A DNA stretch of 45,266 bases from Salinisphaera orenii subsp. halophila YIM 95161 (GCF_003732545.1 NZ_AYKF01000076.1:1-45266); one strand, 5' to 3'. Positions 25,346 to 34,569 are shown, numbered from the stretch's first letter. A program made the numbers and translations. Notes: generated by a model not told the origin, from the sequence alone.

Positions 25346-26389
25346 ATGACCCGCACCCCAACCACGCTCGCCGCGCTATTCATCGGTCTGCTGACGGCGC
25401 TGGCCGCTCCGGCGGCCTTCGCCGCCGACGACGAGTCCGACGTCCGGGCCCTGGGCGCGAACCTCGAACACTACGACTATCCCTGGCCGGTCGAGCGTCA
25501 CACGCTCGAGGCGCCGCAGGGCGAGGTGTCGATGGCCTATATGGACATCGCGCCGGACGACGACATCAGCGACCCGCCGGTGGTGGTGCTGCTGCACGGC
25601 AAGAACTTCTTCGGCGCCTACTGGGAGGATACGGCGCGCGCGCTGGCCGCCAACGGCTATCGGGTGATCGTTCCCGACCAGATCGGCTTCGGCAAGTCCG
25701 ACAAGCCGGCCGCCTACAGCTACACCTTCCACCATCTGGCCGAGAACACGCGCACGCTGCTGGACGATCTCGATATCGACACCGCGACCGTCGTCGGCCA
25801 CTCCATGGGCGGCATGCTCGCGGCCCGCTATGCGCTGATGTATCCGCAAGCGGTCGAGCGGCTGGTGCTGGTCGATCCGATCGGGCTGGAGGACTGGAAG
25901 GCCAAGGGCGTGCCCTATCGCGGCATGAACGCCTGGTATGCGCGGGAGATGAAAAAGGACTATGCCGCGATCAAGGCCTATCAGAAGAAAAGCTACTACG
26001 ACGGCGAATGGAACGAGGACTACGCCGAGTGGGCTAAGGCGCTGGCCGGCATGTACGCCGGCGAGGACCGGGCGCGCGTGGCCTGGGCCCAGGCCGCGAC
26101 CTACGACATGGTCTACACCCAGCCGGTGGTGCACGAATTCGGCCAGCTGACGGTGCCCACCACGCTGATGATCGGTACCCGCGACCGCACCGCACTCGGC
26201 AAGGACCTGGTCTCCGACGAACTGCGCGCCCGGCTCGGCGACTATCCCCGGCTCGGCCGGCAGACCGTGGCCGCGATACCGGAGGCGGAACTGGTGACCT
26301 TCGAGGGGATCGGCCACCTGCCGCCCATCGAAGCGCCCGAGCGCTTCCGCCAGGCCCTGTTCGACGCTCTCGGCACGCCCCACGACTAG
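25346..26389 (+). CDS. Secreted alpha/beta hydrolase
   Basis: A 347-residue alpha/beta-hydrolase with a clear signal peptide (LLTALAAPAAFAAD; cleavage near 26), so it probably acts in the periplasm or outside. The catalytic set is complete: oxyanion loop HGKNF, nucleophile Ser in VVGHSMGGML (about residue 153), acid Asp in IGTRDRTALG, and His in FEGIGHLPPIEAP near the C-terminus. A cap region spans about 190-260 (YRGMNAWYAREMKKDY). The spacing resembles epoxide-hydrolase/haloalkane-like hydrolases and esterases; the substrate cannot be told from sequence. The ATG lies close behind a weak site. It appears to be a single-gene unit, and a 746-bp gap follows. Confidence 0.9.
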   Translation: MTRTPTTLAALFIGLLTALAAPAAFAADDESDVRALGANLEHYDYPWPVERHTLEAPQGEVSMAYMDIAPDDDISDPPVVVLLHGKNFFGAYWEDTARALAANGYRVIVPDQIGFGKSDKPAAYSYTFHHLAENTRTLLDDLDIDTATVVGHSMGGMLAARYALMYPQAVERLVLVDPIGLEDWKAKGVPYRGMNAWYAREMKKDYAAIKAYQKKSYYDGEWNEDYAEWAKALAGMYAGEDRARVAWAQAATYDMVYTQPVVHEFGQLTVPTTLMIGTRDRTALGKDLVSDELRARLGDYPRLGRQTVAAIPEAELVTFEGIGHLPPIEAPERFRQALFDALGTPHD

Positions 26390-27135
26390 TACCCGACGAC
26401 CGTGCGGGTCGCATTCCCGCCCATCGTCGTGATCCGGCTCGGCGTCGGCGCTTGCAGTGCCCGGAGCCGGCGCCGTGCGACACCGGCCGGCGCGGCTTAG
26501 TGGGCGCCGCGATCCGGCACGGCGACTCGACGAGAGAGGGCCGGCCCCGAGGCGGCTCGGCGCCGAGCGCCCCGTCGCTTGCCGGCGAGTTGCGGATCGG
26601 CGTGCGATCCGCATCGACCCGCGCGCGCCGGTCGAAGGGCCGGAACACACGGCCCGGCGCATGGACGGCTGCACGCCGCGCGCAGTCGGTGCGGACGCCG
26701 CCACCGCCCCTGCCGATCATGCGCTGTAGGCTCAACGGCTTCGGCCATCCGACGCGCCGTGGTCGATGACCGATCGCGGGTCGCGGCTTTCGAAACGTGG
26801 ATGCATTCCCAACGCCCGCGCCACTGGCGATTCCTCGCGTCGGGGCGGCCCGGCTGTCGCGGATGTCGGCTGGTCAGCCGTACTCACAGTCTCGTCGAGC
26901 GACTCGGGCGACCGTGCATGCGCTGTGGACGGCCTGTCGGGGCCGTCGACATACCCGACGACCGACCGCCGGAGCCGCCACGACGCGCGTCGGTCACGCC
27001 GGGCCGCGGCAATCCGTCGACTCCTTCGTCCCGGCGCACCGCCGATCCGCGCTATCCGCCGTCCCGCCAGGGCACGGCGCACGCCGGCGCGGCGACGCCG
27101 GCTAGAATGACACGCTGTCCGCGAACCGATACGCC
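26390..27135. other. Gap of ~750 bp without a supported gene
   Basis: I find no family-like frame on either strand. An 8-bp perfect hairpin, GCGGATCG / CGATCCGC, lies at 26592-26612, and GCCGGCG / CGCCGGC at about 27083-27102. A TAGAAT at 27103-27108, 28 bases before the amidase ATG, could be its -10, with no convincing -35. Confidence 0.5.
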
Positions 27136-28614
27136 ATGACCATGACCGAACTCCATCAGCTGTCCGCCCGCGCGCTGGCGCGCGCGATCGCTACCGGCGA
27201 GACCGGCAGCCGCGCCGCGCTCGATCATTATCTCGAACGCATCGAACGCCTGGGCTCGCCGATCAACGCCGTGATCGCGCTCGACGCCGAGGGCGCGCGC
27301 GAACGCGCCGACGCCGCCGATGCGGCGATCGCCCGCGGCGAATCGTGGGGGCCGCTGCACGGCGTGCCCATGACCGTGAAGGACACCTACGAGGTGCGCG
27401 GCCTGCCGACGGTCGTCGGCGAACCCAAGCTGCGGGACTATGTCAGCGACCGGGACGCCGTGGCGGTGGCGCGTCTGCGCGCGGCGGGCGCGGTGATCTT
27501 CGGCAAGACCAACACCCCGCGGCTGGCCCAGGACGTGCAGACCAGCAACCCCGTCCACGGGACGACCCACAACCCCTGGAACCACGACCGCACCCCGGGC
27601 GGCTCCTCCGGCGGCGCCGCGGCCGCCCTGGCCGCGGGTCTGTCCGCCCTGGAGATCGGCTCGGATCTGGCCGGCTCGATCCGCACCCCCGCAAGCTGGT
27701 GCGGCGTCTACGGCCACAAGGCCAGCTACGGGCTGATCCCGATGCGCGGCCATGTGCCCGGGCCGCCGGGCACGCGGGCCGAACCGGATCTGTGCGTGGC
27801 CGGACCGCTGGCGCGCAGCGCCGACGATCTCGGGCTCGCACTGGAGGTGCTCGCCGGCCCGGATGCCGTGGATGCCACGGTGTGGTCGGCGCGCCTGCCG
27901 GCCCCCGGCCCGACCACCTTCGGCGACTTCCGCGTCGCCCACTGCTTCGACCACGCCTTCTGCCCGGTCGCGTCGGCCGTACGGCAACGACTCGAGGACG
28001 CGCTGGAGACGGCCCGCCGCGCCGGCGCCCGCGTGGCGGCGATCGACGATCTACCGGGCGGTTTCGAGACCGGCTACGACACCTACGACCGGCTGCTCAA
28101 CGGGATGGTTGGTGCGGCCATCCCCGACAAGCTCTACGCCAAGGCGCGCCGCGGCGCACGCTTTCTGGGCCTGGCCGGCCGCGACAAGGGCCCCGGCACG
28201 CTCGCCAGCTTCACCCGCCGGGCCACCACCAGCCATCGCGACTGGATGGTCGCCAACGAAGCGCGCCACCGGCTGCGCGAGACCTGGCACGAATTCTTCC
28301 GGGACTGCGACGTGCTGCTACTGCCGAGCGTCTGTGTCCCCGCCATCGCCCACGACCACAGCGGCAACGTGCTCTCGCGGCGTATCGACGTGGACGGCCG
28401 CAGCCGCGGCTACACCGATCTGTTCCGCTGGATCGCACCGGCCACCGTGGCCGGACTGCCCGCCACCAGCGCGCCGGTGGGCGTCACCGCGGCCGGGCTG
28501 CCGGTCGGCCTGCAGATCGTGGCCGACTACGGCCGCGACACCACGGCCATCGCCTTCGCCCAGCATCTGGCCGCGGCCATGGGCGGCTTCAGCGCGCCGC
28601 CGACGTTTGCCTGA
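27136..28614 (+). CDS. Amidase (amidase signature family)
   Basis: A 492-residue amidase-signature enzyme that hydrolyses amides to acid and ammonia or amine. The Ser-cisSer-Lys triad is visible: Lys82 in PMTVKDTYEV, cis-Ser157 in TPGGSSGGAAAALAAG, and nucleophile Ser181 in GSDLAGSIRTPA. Upstream LGSPINAVIAL and downstream CGVYGHKASYGLIPMRGH, GPLARSADDL and the C-terminal AGLPVGLQIVADYGRD also fit. GatA, the tRNA amidotransferase, belongs to the same family, but gatB and gatC are absent nearby and several GatA-specific stretches are missing, so a catabolic amidase is likelier. Its last 26 bp overlap the end of tesA on the opposite strand. Confidence 0.91.
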   Translation: MTMTELHQLSARALARAIATGETGSRAALDHYLERIERLGSPINAVIALDAEGARERADAADAAIARGESWGPLHGVPMTVKDTYEVRGLPTVVGEPKLRDYVSDRDAVAVARLRAAGAVIFGKTNTPRLAQDVQTSNPVHGTTHNPWNHDRTPGGSSGGAAAALAAGLSALEIGSDLAGSIRTPASWCGVYGHKASYGLIPMRGHVPGPPGTRAEPDLCVAGPLARSADDLGLALEVLAGPDAVDATVWSARLPAPGPTTFGDFRVAHCFDHAFCPVASAVRQRLEDALETARRAGARVAAIDDLPGGFETGYDTYDRLLNGMVGAAIPDKLYAKARRGARFLGLAGRDKGPGTLASFTRRATTSHRDWMVANEARHRLRETWHEFFRDCDVLLLPSVCVPAIAHDHSGNVLSRRIDVDGRSRGYTDLFRWIAPATVAGLPATSAPVGVTAAGLPVGLQIVADYGRDTTAIAFAQHLAAAMGGFSAPPTFA

Positions 28615-29233
28615 CCTTCGTCACCAGCGGCTCCAGCGCCGGCCAGACGTGCTCGAGCAACGCCGGCTGGGCCGCGGCATCGGGGTGCACGCCGTCGTCC
28701 TGGAAAGCGCTGCGGTCGCGGGCGATCGGCGCCAGGAAGAACGGCACGTAGGCCACGTCATGACGCTCGGCCAGGGTCTCGAAACTCGCGTGGAAGCGTT
28801 CGCCGTAGTCGCGGCCGTAGTTGGTCGGGATGCGCATGCCCAGCAGCAACACCTCGGCCCCGGCCTCGCGGCTGGCCTCGATCATGGCCGCGAGGTTGGC
28901 CTGCATGGCCTCGAGCGACAGCGCCCGCAGGCCGTCGTTGGCGCCCAGCTCGAGCACGACGATATCCGGCTCGGTGCGGGCCAGCGCCTCGGGCAGGCGC
29001 TCGCGGCCGCCCGCGGTGGTCTCGCCGCTGACGCTGGCGTTGTGCACGGCCAGCGATGCATCGGCGGCGGCCAGACGCTCGCGCAGCAGGGCCACCCAGC
29101 CGGCGCTGCGATCGATGCCGTAGGCCGCGCTCAGGCTGTCGCCGAAAACCAGAATCCCGCCGGCTGCGTATACCGGCACCGTCGCGCCCAGCAACAGGGC
29201 GCACACGAGCAGGCGCCAGCCGCGCCCGCGCAT
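28589..29233 (-). CDS. tesA: TesA-like periplasmic GDSL arylesterase / lysophospholipase L1
   Basis: A 214-residue SGNH/GDSL hydrolase with a signal peptide (LLVCALLLGATVPVYAA). Block I is FGDSLSAAYGI with nucleophile Ser33, the block II Gly is in ASVSGETTAGG, block III is LELGANDGLR with the oxyanion Asn, and block V is DGVHPDAAAQ with the catalytic Asp and His. This matches E. coli TesA (acyl-CoA thioesterase I/protease I/lysophospholipase L1), a periplasmic esterase of broad substrate range. The start at ATG 29233 puts the signal peptide first; an open extension to 29281 would overlap the next gene. It is divergent from ybbA with 32 bp between starts, as in E. coli. Confidence 0.92.
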   Translation of the reverse strand: MRGRGWRLLVCALLLGATVPVYAAGGILVFGDSLSAAYGIDRSAGWVALLRERLAAADASLAVHNASVSGETTAGGRERLPEALARTEPDIVVLELGANDGLRALSLEAMQANLAAMIEASREAGAEVLLLGMRIPTNYGRDYGERFHASFETLAERHDVAYVPFFLAPIARDRSAFQDDGVHPDAAAQPALLEHVWPALEPLVTKVRQTSAAR

Positions 29234-29265
29234 CCGTGAATCATTCGTCCGGGGAAAACCGTTCA

Positions 29266-29943
29266 ATGGCCTCTCCTGCATTGGTGGCCCGCGGCGTGGC
29301 CAAGACCGTCGCCAGCGGTGAGCGTACGCTCACGATACTCGACGACATCGAACTGACGCTGACTGGCGGCGACACGCTGTCGATCGTGGGGACGTCCGGC
29401 TCCGGCAAATCGACGCTGCTGGCCCTGCTCGCCGGGCTCGACGCCCCCAGCCGCGGCCGCATCGAGCTGCTCGGGCGCGACCTCACCGAGCTGGACGAGG
29501 ACGCCCGCGCGGCCTGGCGTGCCGCGCGCGTGGGTTTCGTTTTCCAGTCCTTTCAACTGCTGGCCGGCCTGTCGGCGCTGGACAACGTGATCCTGCCGCT
29601 GGAACTGGCCGGTACGGATCTGACGACGGCCCGGGCCACCGCCCGCGACCTGCTCGACCAGGTGGGCCTGGGCGATCGCCTGACGCACACGCCGCGCCAG
29701 CTCTCCGGCGGCGAACAGCAGCGCGTGGCCATCGCCCGCGCCTTCGCCTGCCGGCCGCGGATCCTGTTCGCCGACGAACCGACCGGCAATCTCGACGGCG
29801 CCACCGGCGCGCATGTGGCCGACCTGCTGTTCGCCCTGAACGCCGAGCAGGCGACCACGCTGGTCCTGGTCACCCACGACGACACCCTCGCCGGACGCTG
29901 CAGCCGCAGCGCCCGGCTGGCGGACGGCCGGCTGCATGTCTGA
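29266..29943 (+). CDS. ybbA: ABC transporter ATP-binding protein YbbA
   Basis: A 225-residue LolD/MacB-type ATPase. Walker A is GTSGSGKST, the Q-loop is VFQSFQLLAGLSALDNVILPLEL, the signature is LSGGEQQRVAIARA, Walker B is ILFADEPTGNLD, and the switch His is in LVTHDD. It supplies energy to the YbbP membrane partner, whose ATG overlaps its stop by 8 bp. The set tesA / ybbA-ybbP is conserved in gammaproteobacteria, and the transport role is still not defined; mechanotransmission or lipid handling is assumed from the type VII ABC fold. ATG 29266 is preceded by GGGGAA. Confidence 0.93.
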   Translation: MASPALVARGVAKTVASGERTLTILDDIELTLTGGDTLSIVGTSGSGKSTLLALLAGLDAPSRGRIELLGRDLTELDEDARAAWRAARVGFVFQSFQLLAGLSALDNVILPLELAGTDLTTARATARDLLDQVGLGDRLTHTPRQLSGGEQQRVAIARAFACRPRILFADEPTGNLDGATGAHVADLLFALNAEQATTLVLVTHDDTLAGRCSRSARLADGRLHV

Positions 29944-32464
29944 GCGCGGCAACGAGGCGTCCGCCCTCGGTCTGGCCTGGCGCCATGGCCGGCGCTCCGC
30001 CGGGCGCGGCGAATGGCTGATTCTGCTCGTCGCGCTGGCGGTCGCGGTGGCGGCCGTGACCGCGGTCAGCCTGCTGACCGACCGCGTGCGCTCGGCCATG
30101 GTGCGTCAGGGCGCGACCACGCTGGCCGCGGATCTGCGGCTGTCGACGCGGGCGCCGCTGGAGGCCGATCGCGCCCGCGCGCTGGCGGCCACCGGCGTGG
30201 AGACCGCGGGAGTCACGGTCTTTCCGAGCACGCTCTCCGATGACGACGCGGTGACGCTGGTCTCGGTCAAGGCGGTCGAGCGGGCCTATCCGCTGCGCGG
30301 CACGCTCACTCTGCGGCGGGGACCGCCGGGCACGGCCACCGAGACCGTGGCCCACGGCCCGCCGCCGGGCCGCGTCTGGGTCGCCCAGCGCGTGCTCGAC
30401 GAACAGAACCGCGGCGTCGGCGACCGGCTGCAGCTGGGCGATGCCGAGCTCACGATCGACGCCGTGCTGGTGACCGAACCCGACCGCGATCCGGGCTTTG
30501 CCGGCCTCGCGCCGCGGGTGATGATCGCCGCGGCCGACATCGAGGCCACCGGGCTGCTCGGCTTCGGCAGCCGGGCCGAGTACGCCACGCTGATCGCCGG
30601 CGACGCCCCGGCAGTGGCCGCGGCGCGGGCCGCGCTCGATGACGACCTGGCCGCCGGCGAACGCCTGCAGACGCCGGCGGAGTCGAACCGGGCCCTGTCG
30701 CGGGCGCTCTCGCGGGCGGATGTCTTCCTCGACCTCGCCGCCCTCGTGGCGGTGGTGCTGGCGGGCGTGGCCATCGCCCTGACCGCACGGCGCCACGCCG
30801 AGTCGCGGCTCGACGAGATCGCATTGCTCAAGACGCTCGGCGCCCGCCGCGGGCTGATCGCCCGGGTGCTGGCCTGGCAGCTGGTCCTGATCGGCGTGCT
30901 GGGCATCGCCGGCGGGTTGATTCTGGGCGCCGCGGCGCAGGCGGGCATCGGCCGCGTCATCGCCGGCGCCTTCGAGATCGCGCTGCCCGGCCCGGCCTGG
31001 AGCGGGCTCTGGCCGGGGCCGATCGCCGGCGCCCTGCTGCTGGCCGGCTTCGCCTGGCCGGCACTGGCGCGCGCCCGCCGGACACCGCCGGCGCGCGTGC
31101 TGGCCCGCGCCCTGGCCGACGACGATCGCCGGGCGTGGCGGATGCACGCCGGCGCGATCGCGAGCGTGGCCGTGCTCGCGGCGCTCGCGACCCGGGATGC
31201 AATGCTTACGGCCTGGGTGCTCGGCGGCGCGCTCGCCGGCGCCGCGGCGCTGGCGCTCGGCGCGCTCGGCCTGCTCTGGTGCGTCGAGCGGGCGCGCACC
31301 GGCCTGGGTGGACGGCTCGGGCCCGGCATCCGGCTGGGGCTGGCCGCGCTGTCGCGTCGACGCGCGGCCAGCGTGCTGCAGATCGTCGCCTTCGGCGTCG
31401 GTCTGATCATACTGTTCCTGCTGGTGATCGTGCGCGGCGATCTGCTGGCCGGCTGGCGTGCGGATATCGCCGCCGACGCGCCCAATCGCTTTCTGATCAA
31501 CATCACGCCGGATCAGCAGCCGCGGGTGGCCGATTTTCTGGCCGAGCACGGCATCGAGGCGCCCGCCTTCTTTCCGCTCGTGCGGGCACGCCTGACCACG
31601 GTCGACGGCCGGGCGATCGAATCCGATCCGGCGCTGGCCGAGTCCGCCGGCGAGCTCGCCCGGCGCGAGCTGAATCTGTCGTGGACGGACACTCTCAAGG
31701 CCGACAACCGTCTGCTCGAGGGCCGCTGGTGGCAGCCGGCCGATCGCGGCGAGCCGCATGTGTCGATCGACGAATCGGTCGCCGAACGGCTCGGTGTCGG
31801 CATCGGCGACACGCTCGGCTTCGACCTCGCCGGGCGGACGTTCACCACCGAGATCCGGAGCATCCGCAGCATCGACTGGTCGAGCCTGGAGGCCAATTTC
31901 TATGTGCTCTTCCCGCCCGGCTTTCTCGACGATTATCCGAGCACCTACATCACCAGTTTCCATCTGCCCGACGACCGGCGGGCGGTGCTGGGCGATCTGG
32001 TCCGCGAGTTCAACAACGTCAGCGTCATCGATATCGCCGCGATCCTCGACCAGCTGACCACGCTGATCGACCGCGTGAGCCTGGCGGTCGAGCTGGTCTT
32101 CGGTTTCACCCTGGCCGCGGGTCTGGTCGTGCTGCTGGCGGCGATGCAGGCCAGCCGCAGCGCCCGCCGGCGCGAGGCGGCCCTGCTGCGCGCCCTCGGC
32201 ACGCGCGCCCGCTGGCTGCGCCAGGCGGTGGTCGTGGAATGCCTGCTGCTCGGCGCCTGCGCCGCGGTGCTGGCGGCTGTCGTCGCCCAGATCGCGGCCG
32301 TCGTGCTGGCCACCCAGGTGCTGGACCTCGGCTACACCTGGCGGCCCGGCGTGTGGCTGGTCGCGGTGACCTCGGCGACGATCGCCATCGCGCTGGCCGG
32401 GCTGGCGTCGCTGGGCGATGTGCTGCGCCAGCCGGCCTGGACGAGCCTGCGCGCCGAAGACTGA
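29936..32464 (+). CDS. ybbP: ABC transporter permease YbbP (FtsX-like, duplicated)
   Basis: An 842-residue inner-membrane protein. An N-terminal helix (WLILLVALAVAVAAVTAVSLL) is followed by a large periplasmic domain (about 45-255) and FtsX domain 1 (LAALVAVVLAGVAIALTARRHAESRLDEIALLKTLGARRGLI). Paired central helices at about 400-440 come next, then a second periplasmic domain (about 490-690) and FtsX domain 2 (ELVFGFTLAAGLVVLLAAMQASRSARRREAALLRALGTR). The E(I/A)(A/L)LLxxLGxR coupling motifs, which contact the ATPase, are present in both halves. Length and ten-helix layout match E. coli YbbP (804). It is translationally coupled to ybbA. Confidence 0.92.
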   Translation: MSERGNEASALGLAWRHGRRSAGRGEWLILLVALAVAVAAVTAVSLLTDRVRSAMVRQGATTLAADLRLSTRAPLEADRARALAATGVETAGVTVFPSTLSDDDAVTLVSVKAVERAYPLRGTLTLRRGPPGTATETVAHGPPPGRVWVAQRVLDEQNRGVGDRLQLGDAELTIDAVLVTEPDRDPGFAGLAPRVMIAAADIEATGLLGFGSRAEYATLIAGDAPAVAAARAALDDDLAAGERLQTPAESNRALSRALSRADVFLDLAALVAVVLAGVAIALTARRHAESRLDEIALLKTLGARRGLIARVLAWQLVLIGVLGIAGGLILGAAAQAGIGRVIAGAFEIALPGPAWSGLWPGPIAGALLLAGFAWPALARARRTPPARVLARALADDDRRAWRMHAGAIASVAVLAALATRDAMLTAWVLGGALAGAAALALGALGLLWCVERARTGLGGRLGPGIRLGLAALSRRRAASVLQIVAFGVGLIILFLLVIVRGDLLAGWRADIAADAPNRFLINITPDQQPRVADFLAEHGIEAPAFFPLVRARLTTVDGRAIESDPALAESAGELARRELNLSWTDTLKADNRLLEGRWWQPADRGEPHVSIDESVAERLGVGIGDTLGFDLAGRTFTTEIRSIRSIDWSSLEANFYVLFPPGFLDDYPSTYITSFHLPDDRRAVLGDLVREFNNVSVIDIAAILDQLTTLIDRVSLAVELVFGFTLAAGLVVLLAAMQASRSARRREAALLRALGTRARWLRQAVVVECLLLGACAAVLAAVVAQIAAVVLATQVLDLGYTWRPGVWLVAVTSATIAIALAGLASLGDVLRQPAWTSLRAED

Positions 32465-32476
32465 CGTCGCCGCACG

Positions 32477-32505
32477 AAAAAGGCGGAGCCCGTCGGACTC
32501 CGCCT
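32477..32505 (-). terminator. Intrinsic terminator for the small heat-shock gene
   Basis: Read on the minus strand, AGGCGGAG (32505-32498) pairs with CTCCGCCT (32488-32481), and a T run follows (A residues at 32477-32481 on the plus strand). It also lies 12 bp after the ybbP stop, where the hairpin alone could help end that message. Two more perfect hairpins lie between it and the heat-shock gene (32518-32542 and 32543-32560). Confidence 0.8.
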
Positions 32506-32574
32506 GATGAGCGGCCACGCGACGCCCGCGCGGGGCGTCGCGGTCGCAGCCGTCTGCGACAGGCCTGCGGCGCG

Positions 32575-33045
32575 CTAGCCCTTGACCTCGATCCGCCGCG
32601 GCTCGCTCTGCGGCTTCTTGGCGATCGACAGGCGCAGCACGCCGTTCTCGGCAGTGGCCTCGACGTTGTCCTCGTCGGCGGTCTCCGGCAGCGAGAAGCG
32701 GCGCACGAAACGGCCGTAACTGCGCTCGATGTGGCGTGTCTGCTCGCCGCGACCGCCGTCGTTGTCGCCGGCCGCTTCCGCGGCCTTCTCGTGCGTGCTG
32801 CGACGCTCGCCCTTGAGCGTGAGCACGCCCTTGTCGAGGGTGACCTCGATGTCGGCCGGGTCGATGCCGGGGATCTCGGCGTCGATCAGATAGGCGTCGG
32901 CGTTCTCGTGTATGTCGACCGCGGGGCGCCAGCTGCCCCCGGCGAACGCCGGCACGGCGTCGGTCTCGCCGAGAAACATGCGGTTGATCTCGTCGTTGAA
33001 CTGCTGCAGCAGGCTGCTGGTCGGCTGAAAGCGCTGGATTGCCAT
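32575..33045 (-). CDS. Hsp20/alpha-crystallin small heat-shock protein
   Basis: A 156-residue ATP-independent chaperone that holds unfolding proteins. A short N-terminal arm (RFQPTSSLLQQFNDEINRMF) precedes the alpha-crystallin domain, with PAVDIHENADAYLIDAEIPGIDPADIEVTLDKGVLTLKGERR, an acidic Ala/Gly/Asp-rich loop, YGRFVRRFSLPETADEDNVEATAENGVLRLSIAKK, and the C-terminal IEV tail that docks neighbouring subunits. ATG 33045 has a strong AGGAGG seven to eight bases upstream; an open extension to 33099 should be ignored. Induction by heat is expected from the family, but I do not see a convincing sigma-32 promoter. Confidence 0.93.
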   Translation of the reverse strand: MAIQRFQPTSSLLQQFNDEINRMFLGETDAVPAFAGGSWRPAVDIHENADAYLIDAEIPGIDPADIEVTLDKGVLTLKGERRSTHEKAAEAAGDNDGGRGEQTRHIERSYGRFVRRFSLPETADEDNVEATAENGVLRLSIAKKPQSEPRRIEVKG

Positions 33046-33200
33046 GTCGAACTCCTCCTGTGTGAATGGGCCTTGTTGCCTGTCCAGAACGATGGGCACG
33101 GCGCGACACGTTTCAACGGTTGTTTTATCGTTTTTCCGTAACGTCTTTGCTTCGTCCCGGGGGAACTGCTACAACCGCTGCATATTCCCTAACCCGCAAT

Positions 33201-34475
33201 ATGATTATGCGACCCACTATTCTCAGACTCCTCGCCGGCTCGGCCGCCATGGCCGGCGGCGTACTGGCCGCCCCGGCGGCGCTGGCCCAATCCTGCGACA
33301 CCGCCGGGCTGGACCTGCCCGACGGCTTCTGCGCCACCGAGTTCGCCACCGACGCCCACCAGCCGCGTCATCTGGCCGTCGCCGACAACGGCACGGTCTA
33401 CGTCAATCTCGCCAGCGAGGGCGACGACGGCGGCCTGATGGCGCTGCGCGACAGCAACGACGACGGCAAGGCCGACGAGCGCGCGACCTTCGGCAAGGGC
33501 GGCGGCACCGGGCTGGCCATCCATGATGGCTGGCTCTATGCCGCGACAGTGACCGACATCTACCGCTACCGACTGGGCGATTCGCTCACCCCGGAAGGCG
33601 AACCGGAACACCTCGTGACCGGCATGCCGGAGCAGGACTCGCACGCCGCCCGCGGCCTGGCGGTCGGCGACGACGACATGATCTACGTCAACAACGGCGC
33701 GCCGTCCAACGCCTGTCAGGAAGAGGATCGCTCGCCGGGCTCCAAGGGTCAGGACCCCTGTCCGCTGCTGGAGAATCACGGCGGCATCTGGCAGTTCTCG
33801 GCCACCGAGACGGGCCAGGAATTCTCGCCGGATGCGCGCTTCGCCACCGGTCTGCGCAACATGTTCGCGCTCGCCTTCCACGACGGCCAGCTCTACGGCG
33901 TGCAGCACGGCCGCGACCAGCTGCACTCGAACTGGCCGGATGAATTCACCCAGAAGCAGAGCGCACACCTGCCGGCCGAGGAGATGTTCGCCGTTTCCGA
34001 GGGCGACGACTTCGGCTGGCCCTACTGCTACTACGATCCGGATCAGGACAAGAAGGTGCTCGGGCCGGAATACGGCGGCGACGGCGAGAAGGTCGGCCGC
34101 TGCGACCAGTTCAAGGATCCCATCGCCACCTTCCCCGCGCACTGGGCGCCGATGGACATCGCGTTCTACAGCGGCGACGCCTTCCCGAAGGACTATCGCG
34201 GCGGCGCGTTCATCGCCTTCCACGGCTCCTGGAACCGGGCACCGAGCCCGCAGGCGGGCTATCGCGTAGTCTATCTGCCGTTCGAGAACGGCAAGCCGGC
34301 AGACGACCATCGTACGTTCGCCGAGGCGAAAGGCTTCACCGGATCGGACACGATCCGCTCGCCCGGCAGCGCCGAGCATCGCCCGGCCGGCCTGGCGACC
34401 TCCGCCGACGGCGCGCTCTATATCAGCGACGATCAGGGCAGCACGATCTTCCGTGTGACCCACGGCGGCGACTGA
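33201..34475 (+). CDS. Secreted sorbosone dehydrogenase-family beta-propeller protein
   Basis: A 424-residue exported protein with signal peptide (AGGVLAAPAALAQ). The mature part is a glucose/sorbosone-dehydrogenase-type six-bladed propeller. It has the family's opening LPDGFCATEFATDAHQPRHLAVADNGTVYV, SHAARGLAVGDDDMIYVNNGAPSNACQ, FATGLRNMFALAFHDGQLYGVQHGRDQL, GDDFGWPYCYYDPDQ, APMDIAFYSGDAFPKDYRGGAFIAFHGSWNR and HRPAGLATSADGALYISDDQGSTIFRV. Relatives are PQQ-dependent aldose dehydrogenases, but many sorbosone-like members have no proven activity. Two methionine starts (33201 and 33207) precede the signal; neither has an obvious ribosome site. A strong terminator follows. Confidence 0.9.
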   Translation: MIMRPTILRLLAGSAAMAGGVLAAPAALAQSCDTAGLDLPDGFCATEFATDAHQPRHLAVADNGTVYVNLASEGDDGGLMALRDSNDDGKADERATFGKGGGTGLAIHDGWLYAATVTDIYRYRLGDSLTPEGEPEHLVTGMPEQDSHAARGLAVGDDDMIYVNNGAPSNACQEEDRSPGSKGQDPCPLLENHGGIWQFSATETGQEFSPDARFATGLRNMFALAFHDGQLYGVQHGRDQLHSNWPDEFTQKQSAHLPAEEMFAVSEGDDFGWPYCYYDPDQDKKVLGPEYGGDGEKVGRCDQFKDPIATFPAHWAPMDIAFYSGDAFPKDYRGGAFIAFHGSWNRAPSPQAGYRVVYLPFENGKPADDHRTFAEAKGFTGSDTIRSPGSAEHRPAGLATSADGALYISDDQGSTIFRVTHGGD

Positions 34476-34500
34476 GCGCGCGCCCACGCGCGCGAATGCA

Positions 34501-34532
34501 AAAGGCCGGCACGTGCGGTGCCGGCCTTTTTT
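34501..34532. terminator. Intrinsic terminator between convergent genes
   Basis: A perfect 12-bp stem, AAAGGCCGGCAC (34501-34512) with GTGCCGGCCTTT (34518-34529), encloses a 5-base loop and is followed by T to 34532. It serves the sorbosone-dehydrogenase gene. The A residues on the left give a shorter T run for the monooxygenase coming from the other side, so it may work both ways. Confidence 0.92.
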
Positions 34533-34569
34533 CGTGCGCCATCTTCCGGACCGCCGGCGAAATGTCGGA

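Noticed and set aside
26390-27135. A fourth copy of the ~300-bp element (CGGCAATCC near 27007)
   Set aside because: Only one short match in the expected order was found and no inverted ends are visible, so chance is sufficient.
29870-33109. A 1,079-codon minus-strand open frame across ybbP and hsp20
   Set aside because: It is a shadow of ybbP and of the heat-shock gene in another frame, with low-complexity Arg/Gln/Gly translation and no family motif.
33046-33140. Sigma-32-like promoter upstream of hsp20 (TTGAAA and CCCAT on the minus strand)
   Set aside because: The spacing between the two parts is clearly shorter than the accepted sigma-32 range, and flanking bases do not fit.
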